From JBCBSP01 sp039819095 (GTDB lineage: Bacteria; Pseudomonadota; Alphaproteobacteria; Caulobacterales; Maricaulaceae): 64,000 bases of DNA. A program made the position numbers and the translations under genes. Where the stretch lies: contig JBCBSP010000001.1 of NCBI GenBank assembly GCA_039819095.1, positions 62,001 through 126,000 of the forward strand, in the 5' to 3' direction. Numbering within the stretch: position 1 is the stretch's first letter; the number at the start of each line of letters is the position of its first letter. Below are positions 8,763 to 16,615 of the stretch, piece after piece. The notes under the pieces were generated by a model that was not told where the DNA came from, searched no databases, and was given only the letters and a program-made list of their open reading frames with translations.

Positions 8763-10304
8763 ATGTCGCTCTCTCATTGGCTGACCGCCGCTCTTTTCTT
8801 CATGGGCGGAAGTTCAGCATTCGCCCAGGACCAAGCGTTAGACGTGGCCGACGAGCCGCTGGTGTTCATTGTCGAACCGGACCGCGTTCAAGCTCGGATT
8901 GACCAAATCGCGATTGAGACTGGCATGCCTTCGATCTCCATCGCTGCGGCCCACGGTGACAGCGCGATTTGGGCTTACGCAACGGGTCTGGCCGATAAGG
9001 AAGAGGGTCGCAACGCGACACCCGAGACGGCTTACCGTCTTGCGTCGGTGTCCAAGCCGATAACGGCGGTTGCGATCATGGTGCTCGCCGATCGCGGCGT
9101 GATCGATCTGGACAGACCGGCCAATGACTATTTGGGCGATCAAAAAATCGTTGCACTGGCCGGCAGTGCTGACGATGTGACCGTCCGGCGTCTTCTTTCC
9201 CACCGGGGCGGTTTACCGCTGCATTACAACCTGATCCATGAAAGCGAGGATTACGAGCGCCGCGCCTTGGACGAAACGATCGCGCTTTACGGTCAAGCCA
9301 TGTTGCCGCCAGGACTGACCCATCGCTACTCCAATGTCGGATATGCGGCGCTGGAGCGCATAATCGAGGTCCAATCCGGAATGCCCTTCGACCGGTTTCT
9401 CGAAGAGACCTTTTTCACCCCCCTGGACATGACCAGCGCGGGCGTGGTCACCGCACCTGTCCATCCTGAAGGGGCCGCCATCCCCTACACGCATTCCGGA
9501 GACCGATATGCGGCCTATGATATGGACACCCGAGGGGCAGGGGGCGTCTACATGTCGGCGAGCGATCTGGTCAGATTTGGGCGCTTCTTTAGCGATGCTC
9601 TTGATGGCCGCTCCGAGCTTCTTTCCAGAGACGCTTCCTGGGAGATGCTGGAAACACAGCATGAGGCTGACGAGGGCAGGCTAGAGTGGTATGTCCTAGG
9701 TTGGGTTCATGAATTACGCGGTGAAGATCGGCAGTACGGCACGATCTATCACCTGGGTTCCACACCTGGCGTGCGAGCCGAGCTTTGGATCTATCCTGAT
9801 GCTGATCTAGTGATCGCCACCCTGGTGAACGAGCAATCCTATCGGCCCCTCTCCCGCGCCCGCGAAGCGGTGATAGAAGGCGTGCTCCCACAGATCAGCT
9901 ATCGGCCCTACGCCAGCTCAACTCCGTATGAGGATTTTGATATTCCCGCAGACCTTCAGGCCGAGTGGCGCGGGCGTGCCAGCTTCGGCCCTGACGGCGC
10001 AGCACTCGTTGAGTTTGACTTTCGCGACCCGCTAACGCCGACGGTTCGTGTTGACGGGCAAGGCGTGCACATCTCCCGAATCGCGAGGAATGCGGATGGC
10101 ATGGTGACAGTCACGACCTCGAGTGCGCCTGTTCCCACCGAAGATGCGGCGCGGCAGCCCTATGAGCTGGGTTTCCTGCTTCACCATGATGATGCGCGCC
10201 TGCAGGGCTATGTCTCAACAAATCGGATCGCCACCCGTAATCGCGACAGCGGGAATTTCGCTTATCCCGTTTTGCTTGAGCGTCTTGCGGAGGATGCAAG
10301 GTAA
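8763..10304 (+). CDS. Secreted beta-lactamase-fold serine hydrolase (class C/esterase family)
   Basis: A 513-residue exported hydrolase of the beta-lactamase/transpeptidase-like family (Pfam beta-lactamase; EstB, D-aminopeptidase and AmpC relatives). A signal peptide (cleavage near SSAFAQ) precedes the catalytic SVSK tetrad (residues 95-98), a YSN motif with Tyr189, and HLGSTPG in place of KTG. A C-terminal extension of about 130 residues may be a lipocalin-like cap domain. ATG at 8763 has AAGGA upstream; the earlier in-frame start at 8739 is less likely. Divergence from an Lrp gene suggests a peptide or amino-acid-related substrate, but substrate and lactamase activity are unknown. Confidence 0.85.
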   Translation: MSLSHWLTAALFFMGGSSAFAQDQALDVADEPLVFIVEPDRVQARIDQIAIETGMPSISIAAAHGDSAIWAYATGLADKEEGRNATPETAYRLASVSKPITAVAIMVLADRGVIDLDRPANDYLGDQKIVALAGSADDVTVRRLLSHRGGLPLHYNLIHESEDYERRALDETIALYGQAMLPPGLTHRYSNVGYAALERIIEVQSGMPFDRFLEETFFTPLDMTSAGVVTAPVHPEGAAIPYTHSGDRYAAYDMDTRGAGGVYMSASDLVRFGRFFSDALDGRSELLSRDASWEMLETQHEADEGRLEWYVLGWVHELRGEDRQYGTIYHLGSTPGVRAELWIYPDADLVIATLVNEQSYRPLSRAREAVIEGVLPQISYRPYASSTPYEDFDIPADLQAEWRGRASFGPDGAALVEFDFRDPLTPTVRVDGQGVHISRIARNADGMVTVTTSSAPVPTEDAARQPYELGFLLHHDDARLQGYVSTNRIATRNRDSGNFAYPVLLERLAEDAR

Positions 10305-10448
10305 GGATGGTTTGGTGTCATGACGTGATGGCGTAGGGGCGGTACTGGGCCAGGCTGCGGAATTTCCAGCTTGGCTTACCGGTCTGAGGTCCGTGCGCCG
10401 ATTTCCAAAAAGCTGACGGGGTGCATGAGGGTAAGTCTCCGTGTGGGG

Positions 10449-11003
10449 TTAGTTCACGATGGTGAAGCGGATCGGGATATCAAAGTCCAGCGTGTCAGCG
10501 GGGATGTTCTCTGGAATGCGGTCAACGCGCCGCACGCGCCTGGCGCAGCGCTCCAGCTCGGCGTCCAGCTGCGGATCACCGGCGCTCTGCCGGATGGACC
10601 AGCTCTCTATGCGGCCATTACGGTTGGCCCTGATCCGCAACACCCCGACGCCTTCAATACCGGCCCGTTCTGCGTTGCGCGGATAGCGGGCCTCCCGGAC
10701 AAAGCGCTGGCGGACGCTGCGGACATAATCGACATAGGAGCGGTATTGCTCCGGTGTGAGCTGAGGCCCGTCCGAACCCTCGCGCGCCTCGCTGACGGCC
10801 GAAGCCCGTCGAACCGGCTCCTCATCGGGTTCCGCGAACCGGCGTGCGGTGATCTCCGCGGGTGGCGGGGCGTCCTGGGCGCGTTCGGCTTGAACGATCG
10901 GTTCTTCGGCGGGTGGGTCAGGCAATTCAATGTCCGGCGGGGGAGGTGGCGGAGGCGGGGGTGCGGCCGCCTCGGTCGCGGGCGGTGCCGGCGGGGTGAG
11001 CAT
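10449..11003 (-). pseudogene. TonB C-terminal domain protein lacking its membrane anchor
   Basis: A 184-codon frame with a proline-rich spacer (residues 1-35) followed by a complete TonB C-terminal domain (REARYPRNAERAGIEGVGVL to the end). Functional TonB needs an N-terminal membrane helix to couple to ExbB/ExbD; none is encoded. A further proline-rich stretch (TEPPPPEPAPPP) lies just upstream in another frame at about 11005-11060. This suggests a frameshift plus loss of the 5' end where the integrase fragment begins. A weak start at 11003 might still make a soluble domain, but I judge the gene broken. Confidence 0.7.
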
Positions 11004-11036
11004 ACCAGCAGCTCATCGTCCGGCGGCGGTGCTGGC

Positions 11037-11405
11037 TCAGGCGGGGGCGGTTCCGTCTTGGCGGCGCTCACGCCCATAGTCGATTAGGCAAACCCGATCG
11101 AGATCCTTGATCGCAACATAGCCCAGACGCTTGCTCAGAAGTTCAAGTGAATACGCTTTGGACCGTCGTAGGGGCTTGCCGACCTCGGCCATATCCGCGA
11201 TGTGAAGGTCGATTAGATCAGAAAAACGCTTTAAGTGCTTTGGGCGCGCGACTAGCAGGCTTTCACCTCGGTCGGCGCGGCGCTCCATATCCAAGGCCCA
11301 GGACTTGGCGTCGGCCTGGCGAAGAAAAGAGCGGGAGACGTATTGTCGGCCACGACGGATTTGGACGCGCCAACGACCTGAGGGAAGACGATGGATCGAC
11401 GACAT
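11037..11405 (-). pseudogene. Truncated tyrosine integrase (N-terminal part), dusA-type island remnant
   Basis: 122 codons matching the start of a phage-type tyrosine recombinase: an arm-binding segment (LPSGRWRVQIRRGRQYVSRS) and the first part of the core-binding SAM-like domain (KPLRRSKAYSLELLSKRLG, then YGRERRQDGTAPA). The frame stops exactly where proline-rich TonB sequence starts, and the whole catalytic domain (R-H-R-Y) is missing. The reading start at 11405 faces away from dusA, about 100 bp from it, the arrangement described for integrases that target the dusA 5' end. It is non-functional. Confidence 0.8.
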
Positions 11406-11502
11406 CTCGTGTGCACCTGGTGTGCGAAGGGAGATCAAAACCGGTACAAACGGGTGCAATTTGGTCCAAAATCACTGCACACGATTTGCACACGTTCTTT
11501 GT

Positions 11503-12516
11503 ATGTTTCAAAATGATAGCGAAAAAACATTGAAAAAACAAGATCGTAGATTTTCTGTCGCCCCTATGATGGACTGGACCGACCGGCATTGCCGGGCGTT
11601 TCATCGCGTTCTGACGCGCCATGCGCTGCTCTACACGGAGATGGCGGTGGATCAGGCCGTGCTGCGCGGCGATCGCGAGCGCCTGATCGGCTTTGATGCT
11701 GCAGAACACCCCGTGGCGATTCAGCTGGGCGGATCCGATCCGAAGGATCTGGCCGAAGCGTCGAAAATCGCTGAACAGTTCGGCTATGCGGAGATCAATC
11801 TGAATGTCGGCTGCCCGTCCGACCGGGTTCAGTCCGGCCGGTTCGGCGCCTGCCTGATGCGCGAGCCGGAGCTGGTCACCGATTGTCTGGCGGCGATGCG
11901 CGACGCGGTGCGCGTGCCGGTGACGGTGAAGCACCGGCTCGGGGTTGATGATCAGGATCCTGAGCAGGCTCTGTTCAGCTTCGTCGATACGGTGGCCAGG
12001 GCCGGCGTGACCACCTTCGTCGTCCATGCGCGCAAGGCCTGGCTGGACGGGTTGAGCCCGAAGGAAAACCGCGACGTGCCGCCGCTTGATTATGATCTGG
12101 TTCGGCAGCTCAAGGCTGAGCGTCCGCAGCTGGAGATTATTCTCAATGGCGGGCTCGCTTCGCTTGATCACGCCCTGGCCGAGCAGGGCGAGCTCGATGG
12201 GGTGATGCTGGGGCGTGCCGCTTACCACACGCCGTTCGAGTTGGCCGGCGCCGATAGCCGGGTCTTTGGAACGCCAGACCGGATTAAAAAACCAATTGAT
12301 GCAATATTGGCTTACCGCGATTATGTGGAGCATCAGTTGAGCGAGGGCGTGAAGCTGCATTCGATCACGCGTCACATGCTCGGAGTGTTCGCGGGGCGGC
12401 CGGGCGCACGGGCCTGGCGTCGCATTCTGTCCAGCGAGGCCAACAAGCCGGGCGCCGACTGGCGGGTGATCGAGATGGCGCTGGCGGCGGTCGATCCTGA
12501 GCGCGCTGCGGCCTGA
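11503..12516 (+). CDS. dusA: tRNA-dihydrouridine(20/20a) synthase DusA
   Basis: A flavin enzyme reducing uridine to dihydrouridine in the tRNA D-loop. About 337 residues from ATG 11503. Family signatures are SVAPMMDWTDRHCR near the N-terminus, INLNVGCPSDRVQSGRFGACLM with the catalytic cysteine, KHRLGVDD and the FMN-phosphate region (NGGL, then GRAAYHTPF). The start is uncertain: ATG 11503 lacks a clear Shine-Dalgarno sequence, and TTG at 11530 lies closer to the conserved start. The first codons may derive from an integrated element rather than the native gene. The stop overlaps the next ATG by one base. Confidence 0.93.
   Translation: MFQNDSEKTLKKQDRRFSVAPMMDWTDRHCRAFHRVLTRHALLYTEMAVDQAVLRGDRERLIGFDAAEHPVAIQLGGSDPKDLAEASKIAEQFGYAEINLNVGCPSDRVQSGRFGACLMREPELVTDCLAAMRDAVRVPVTVKHRLGVDDQDPEQALFSFVDTVARAGVTTFVVHARKAWLDGLSPKENRDVPPLDYDLVRQLKAERPQLEIILNGGLASLDHALAEQGELDGVMLGRAAYHTPFELAGADSRVFGTPDRIKKPIDAILAYRDYVEHQLSEGVKLHSITRHMLGVFAGRPGARAWRRILSSEANKPGADWRVIEMALAAVDPERAAA
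11555..11585 (+). other. Probable attachment site core within the dusA 5' end
   Basis: The stretch encoding SVAPMMDWTD is the region of dusA that a family of tyrosine integrases uses for site-specific insertion. Its position next to an integrase remnant makes it the likely att junction. A second copy of the core was not seen elsewhere in the window, so the boundaries are approximate. Confidence 0.45.
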
Positions 12517-13328
12517 TGGAGCTGTATCTTCCGCTTCTCATTGCGCTGGCGATCACGGGCGCATTCGCCGGCCTGATCGCGGGACTGTTCGGCATTGGCG
12601 GCGGGGTGGTGATGGTCCCGGCGCTCTTCTTTGTGTTTTCGGCGCTGGGTTATGGCGATACCGCCATGCACGCCGCCGTAGGGACGTCTCTGGCCGTTAT
12701 CGTCGCCACATCGCTGCGCTCGGTAGCCGAACACGCCAAGCGCGGCGCGGTGGACTTTCAGGTCCTGAAGACCTGGACGCCCTGGATCATCCTAGGCGCG
12801 CTCGCCGGGCCCGCCGTCGCTGATCTGGCGCCGGGCGAAGTGCTGACCGGCCTGTTCGGCGTCGTGGCGCTATTGCTTTCAGCCCAGTTCTTCTTCGGTC
12901 GGCCGGACTGGCGCCTGGCTGAGGACCTGCCGGGCCTGCCGCTACGCGGCGTGCTCGGCGCGGGGATCGGGATCATGTCCAGCCTGATGGGTATTGGCGG
13001 GGGCGTATTCGGCGTCACTTTGATGACGCTGTGCGGGCGCACCATCCATACCGCCGTGGCGACCGCAGCCGGATTGGGCGTAGCGATCGGGGCTCCGGCG
13101 GCTTTGGGTTTCATCATCGCCGGCTGGGATGAGGTCGCACGTCCGCCCTTCTCGTTGGGCTATGTGAATATGGCCGGTTTTGCGGTGCTGGCCGGCTCCG
13201 CCTTCTTCCTGGCGCCTGAGGGCGCGCGGCTGGCCCACCGCCTCAATGCCGCTCGGCTGAAGCAGGCCTTTGCGGTGGGGCTGGTCATCGTGGCGCTGAA
13301 CATGCTGCGCGAGGCGTTTTTCGCTTAA
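12516..13328 (+). CDS. TauE/SafE-family sulfite/anion exporter
   Basis: A 270-residue integral membrane protein with about eight hydrophobic segments and the two glycine-rich repeats of the TauE/SafE (DUF81) family: GLIAGLFGIGGGVVMVPAL near the N-terminus and SSLMGIGGGVFGVTLM in the second half. Members export sulfite, sulfoacetate or other organic anions; the substrate here is unknown. The ATG shares one base with the dusA stop, so it is co-transcribed with dusA. Its own stop overlaps the convergent DUF1289 gene by four bases. Confidence 0.9.
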   Translation: MELYLPLLIALAITGAFAGLIAGLFGIGGGVVMVPALFFVFSALGYGDTAMHAAVGTSLAVIVATSLRSVAEHAKRGAVDFQVLKTWTPWIILGALAGPAVADLAPGEVLTGLFGVVALLLSAQFFFGRPDWRLAEDLPGLPLRGVLGAGIGIMSSLMGIGGGVFGVTLMTLCGRTIHTAVATAAGLGVAIGAPAALGFIIAGWDEVARPPFSLGYVNMAGFAVLAGSAFFLAPEGARLAHRLNAARLKQAFAVGLVIVALNMLREAFFA

Positions 13329-13525
13329 GTTCCGCCGGCGCCGCGACTGGCGCGGTACGCCGCCTCACGGGCTTTCAGCTCGGCTTTCACCGCCTTGCGC
13401 TCATCATCGGTCATCAGCGTCCAGCGCCCGAGCTCCTCCATCGTGCGAAAACAGCCCACGCAGATCGGTTCAGCCGGGTCCACCAGGCAGATCTTCTTGC
13501 AGGGCGACCAGATCGGCGGGCTCAT
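13325..13525 (-). CDS. DUF1289 domain protein
   Basis: A 66-residue protein with the DUF1289 cysteine pattern: SPCKKICLVDP, then CVGCFRTMEELGRW. The conserved cysteines (CxxxC...CxxC) suggest metal or Fe-S binding, although no function is established for the family. It lies between a convergent exporter gene and a serine hydrolase gene on the same strand, with 30 nt separating it from the latter's stop. Confidence 0.85.
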   Translation of the reverse strand: MSPPIWSPCKKICLVDPAEPICVGCFRTMEELGRWTLMTDDERKAVKAELKAREAAYRASRGAGGT

Positions 13526-13555
13526 CGTGCGCCGGACCGGAAAGTGCGCAGGCGG

Positions 13556-14905
13556 TCAGTCACGGGCGATTTCATAGAGGATTGCGCGCTGATCGCTGGA
13601 CCCGCCGGACGGTGTGGACGGTGAGCGTAATTCCTGGGTCAGCGTCACCGCGACCAGACCGAGCGCCGGGCTCACGAAGAAGTCCGTGTCAAAGGCGCCG
13701 CCCCAGCTGAAATCGCCGGGAATGCCCCCCGCCGGCGCTCCGCCATCGGCCAGCGGCGTAACCACGCCGAGCGAGTAGCCGTGCGCCAGTCCGATTTCAG
13801 CCTGACCGGCCGGCATTTTCTTCAGCCCGACATGCACAGCCGTCATCGCCGCAACGCTATCTTCGCTGAGGATGCGCACATCGCCCAGTACGCCGCCATT
13901 GGCCAGCATCTGCCCAAAGCGGATGAAGTCGTCTGCAGTGGAGTAAAGCCCGGCGCCGCCGGTTTCCACATCGGCCCCGCGCAGCGGATCATCCTCGTCC
14001 GGAACGCGGATCAGCGCGCCGGTCTCGCCATGGGTATGCAGCGCCACAAGACGCTCACGCTGTTCCTCGGTGGGGAAGAAGCTGGTGTCGACCATGCCCA
14101 GCGGCTGGAAGATGCGCGCCTGCATGAAAGCTTCCAGCGACTGGCCGGAGACCTGCTCGATCACCGCACCGAGAACGTCGTTGGAAAACGAGTAGAACCA
14201 GCGCTCGCCCGGTTGGAAGTAGAGCGGGGCGTTCGCCAGCCGCGTCACGCGTTCCGCCAGACCGCCGTCGCCGGCATAGGCGCTGTTCTCGACCCATAGA
14301 GCGCCCAGGTCGGTCTGGGTGTCGAACCCGTAACCCATGCCCGCCGTATGGGTCATCAGATGCTCGATCGTGATCGGACGTTCCAGCGGCGCCGTGTCGA
14401 TCTCGCCATCATGGCCGGCCATCAGCTCGGTCGCGACACGGACCTCAGCGAAGGCGGGGAAGTAGTCGCTGAGCGGATCGTTGAGCGACAGCGCGCCGTC
14501 CTCGACCAGCATCATGATCGCAGCCGCCGTGACCGGCTTGGTCATGGAGGCGATGCGGTGCAGCGAACGCGTGCCGACATCCTCGCCCGTCTCGATATCG
14601 GCGGTGCCGACCGCGACGCTGTAGGCTTCAAGGTCGTCAATCCGGATTGAGATCACGTAGCTGGCCCGCGCGCCATTGCGCAATTGCTCAATGAGGTGCT
14701 CCGAGAGGCGCGCGCGTTCCTCGTCGGTGATGCGCCGCGTGCGCTCGCGAACGCCGGTATAAGTGCTTGGACTGGATTCGTTCGTCGCTGGAGGCGCGGA
14801 GGGCGCAGATGTGTTCTGGCCGGGCAGGCCCGCGCACGCTGCAAGGACGAGCACGGATGCTGCAGTGATCACCGGGGTCAGGCGGGCGCGAAAACAGGAT
14901 GACAT
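13556..14905 (-). CDS. Lipoprotein beta-lactamase-fold serine hydrolase
   Basis: A 449-residue envelope protein. The lipobox LAAC places the lipidated cysteine at residue 24. The catalytic SxxK is SMTK (120-123), within HRIASMTKPVTAAAIMML, and a YSFSND segment supplies the tyrosine motif. It belongs to the class C beta-lactamase/esterase/carboxypeptidase superfamily. AGGA lies about 10 nt upstream of the ATG at 14905. It is related in fold but not close in sequence to the hydrolase at 8763. Substrate is unknown; esterase or peptidoglycan peptidase roles are the usual alternatives. Confidence 0.88.
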   Translation of the reverse strand: MSSCFRARLTPVITAASVLVLAACAGLPGQNTSAPSAPPATNESSPSTYTGVRERTRRITDEERARLSEHLIEQLRNGARASYVISIRIDDLEAYSVAVGTADIETGEDVGTRSLHRIASMTKPVTAAAIMMLVEDGALSLNDPLSDYFPAFAEVRVATELMAGHDGEIDTAPLERPITIEHLMTHTAGMGYGFDTQTDLGALWVENSAYAGDGGLAERVTRLANAPLYFQPGERWFYSFSNDVLGAVIEQVSGQSLEAFMQARIFQPLGMVDTSFFPTEEQRERLVALHTHGETGALIRVPDEDDPLRGADVETGGAGLYSTADDFIRFGQMLANGGVLGDVRILSEDSVAAMTAVHVGLKKMPAGQAEIGLAHGYSLGVVTPLADGGAPAGGIPGDFSWGGAFDTDFFVSPALGLVAVTLTQELRSPSTPSGGSSDQRAILYEIARD

Positions 14906-14948
14906 GATGAAACAATCCTCAAAACAAAACCGGTGGGCTGAAACCAGA

Positions 14949-14978
14949 GCGACCGCAGCGAAAGCTCGCCACGGTCGC
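14949..14978 (-). terminator. Possible terminator after sodB
   Basis: A 7-bp stem (GCGACCG/CGGTCGC) enclosing a 2-nt internal loop and a further 4-bp stem, 27 nt past the sodB stop. The minus-strand tail (CTCTGGTTTC) is only weakly T-rich, so termination is plausible but unproven. Confidence 0.4.
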
Positions 14979-15004
14979 CGGCTTCGTCAAGGCTTGTGGT
15001 CGGC

Positions 15005-15598
15005 TCAGACGGCTTTTGCCAGGTTTTCGGCTGCGAACTCCCAGTTCACCAGATGCCCCAGGAAGTCGCCCATATAGTCCGGGCGGCGGTTCTGGTAGTC
15101 CAGATAGTAGGCATGCTCCCACACATCCATGGTCAGCAGCGCCGTTCCGCTCGCGTTCGCCAGCGGCAACTCGGCGTTCGGCGTTTTCTGCACCTCCAGC
15201 GCGCCGCCGCGATAAACCAGCCAGGCCCAGCCTGAACCGAATTGCGAACCGCCGGCGCTGGTGAAGGCTTCTGCGAACGCCTCATAGGAGCCGAAGGAGC
15301 GGTCGATCAGCTCGGCCAGCTCGCCCGTCGGACGCCCACCGCCATCCGGGCTCATCGAACGCCAGTAGAAGGTGTGGTTCCAGATCTGGGCGGCATTGTT
15401 GAACAGCGCCATGTTCTTGTCGGCCCAGGCCTGCTTGATAACGTCCTCAAGCTCGGCGTCGGAGGCGTCGACCATGCCGTTGGCCTTATCGACATAGGCC
15501 TTGTGGTGCTTGCCATGATGGAAGCTGAGCGTCTCAGCCGAGATATAGGGCTGAAGCGCGTCGGCGGCATAGGGCAGGTCGGGGAGGGTGAAGGCCAT
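15005..15598 (-). CDS. sodB: Superoxide dismutase, Fe/Mn type
   Basis: A 197-residue cytoplasmic enzyme dismutating superoxide. Metal ligands are visible: the first histidine in TLSFHHGKHHKAYV, the second in IWNHTFYW, and the pair in MDVWEHAYYLDYQN. The glycine/glutamine pattern (AGGSQFGSGWAWLV) and the absence of a signal peptide favour the Fe-type SodB, though metal use cannot be settled from sequence. AAGGAG precedes the ATG at 15598. A divergent gene begins about 170 bp upstream. Confidence 0.95.
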   Translation of the reverse strand: MAFTLPDLPYAADALQPYISAETLSFHHGKHHKAYVDKANGMVDASDAELEDVIKQAWADKNMALFNNAAQIWNHTFYWRSMSPDGGGRPTGELAELIDRSFGSYEAFAEAFTSAGGSQFGSGWAWLVYRGGALEVQKTPNAELPLANASGTALLTMDVWEHAYYLDYQNRRPDYMGDFLGHLVNWEFAAENLAKAV

Positions 15599-15769
15599 GA
15601 TCGGCTCCTTGAAAGCGGCTTTGAGGTGCTGTCGGTTAGGCGCGCGAGGCGCCATTGGCCCGCTGCCCGTCTTTTCTTTACTGCGCTGGGAGATATGGTC
15701 CCCCGCATCGCGCCTGTCCACAGCGTCGGGTGCGCCACGCCCGGCCCTATCGCGAGTGCGGCTCTGCCT

Positions 15770-16615
15770 GTGACCGATTTCGACGCCCTGCTTGAACACA
15801 ATGACCCGGATCGTCGCCTGGCGGCGATGTTCGCCGAACCGCTCACGCGCGGGCGGCTGTTGACGCTGTACGCCTTTTATCACGAGGTCGCACGGGTGCC
15901 CGATGCGGTGAGCGAGCCGGTCATCGGCGAGATGCGGCTGGCCTGGGCGCGCGAGGCGGTGGAGGACCTGTTCGCCAGCCCGCCAAAAGTCCGCCGACAC
16001 GATATCTATGAAGCCTTGTATGAGCTCATCACCGCGCCGGGCGGCCCGGATCAGGAAACCTTGATCAGTCTGGTTGAGGCGCGCGCCGCAGACCTGGGCG
16101 AGGGGCCGTTTCTCACGCGCGATGACCGCCGCGATTATGTCGACCGGACCGCTGTGGCGCTGATGCGAAGCGCGGTGCGTATTTGCGCGCCGGGCGTCGA
16201 TCTGGGCGGTGAGACCGGCGTCGCGGTGATGGCCGCCGGACGGCTGTGGGGTTTCACGGGTCTCCTGCGGGCCTTCCCGGCGCTTTGCCATGCCGGGCGT
16301 CCGCCCTTCACCGCCGAAGAACTCGCCGGCTCCCAGCTGAGCGAAACCGAGCTGCGGCGCGGGCGTGCGCCGGACAAGGCGAAGGCCGGGCTTGAGGGAC
16401 TGTGCAAGGAGGCGGGCGAGGCGGCGGCCCTTCTGACGCGCACCCGCGCCAGCCTGCCGGCGAACCTCTTCCCGGCGGTCGGATACGCGACGCTCGGGCG
16501 CGCGGTGACCAAACGCGCCGCCCGAATCACGGACCCGTATCGCCAGCCGGTCGAGCCGTCAGTGGCCACTCGCCAGCCAAGGCTTGTGTGGGCGAGCCTG
16601 ACGGGTCGGGTCTAG
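15770..16615 (+). CDS. Squalene/phytoene synthase family protein
   Basis: About 281 residues with the isoprenoid-synthase fold of the squalene/phytoene synthase family (LTLYAFYHEVARVPDAV, then IGEMRLAWAREAVEDL). The canonical DxxxD magnesium-binding motifs are incomplete, as in the NDUFAF6-like members of alphaproteobacteria, so catalysis of prenyl coupling is doubtful and an assembly-factor role is possible. GTG at 15770 fits the conserved N-terminus; ATG at 15695 is the alternative, with a GGAG too close for ideal spacing. The stop overlaps the convergent peptidase gene by four bases. Confidence 0.8.
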   Translation: MTDFDALLEHNDPDRRLAAMFAEPLTRGRLLTLYAFYHEVARVPDAVSEPVIGEMRLAWAREAVEDLFASPPKVRRHDIYEALYELITAPGGPDQETLISLVEARAADLGEGPFLTRDDRRDYVDRTAVALMRSAVRICAPGVDLGGETGVAVMAAGRLWGFTGLLRAFPALCHAGRPPFTAEELAGSQLSETELRRGRAPDKAKAGLEGLCKEAGEAAALLTRTRASLPANLFPAVGYATLGRAVTKRAARITDPYRQPVEPSVATRQPRLVWASLTGRV

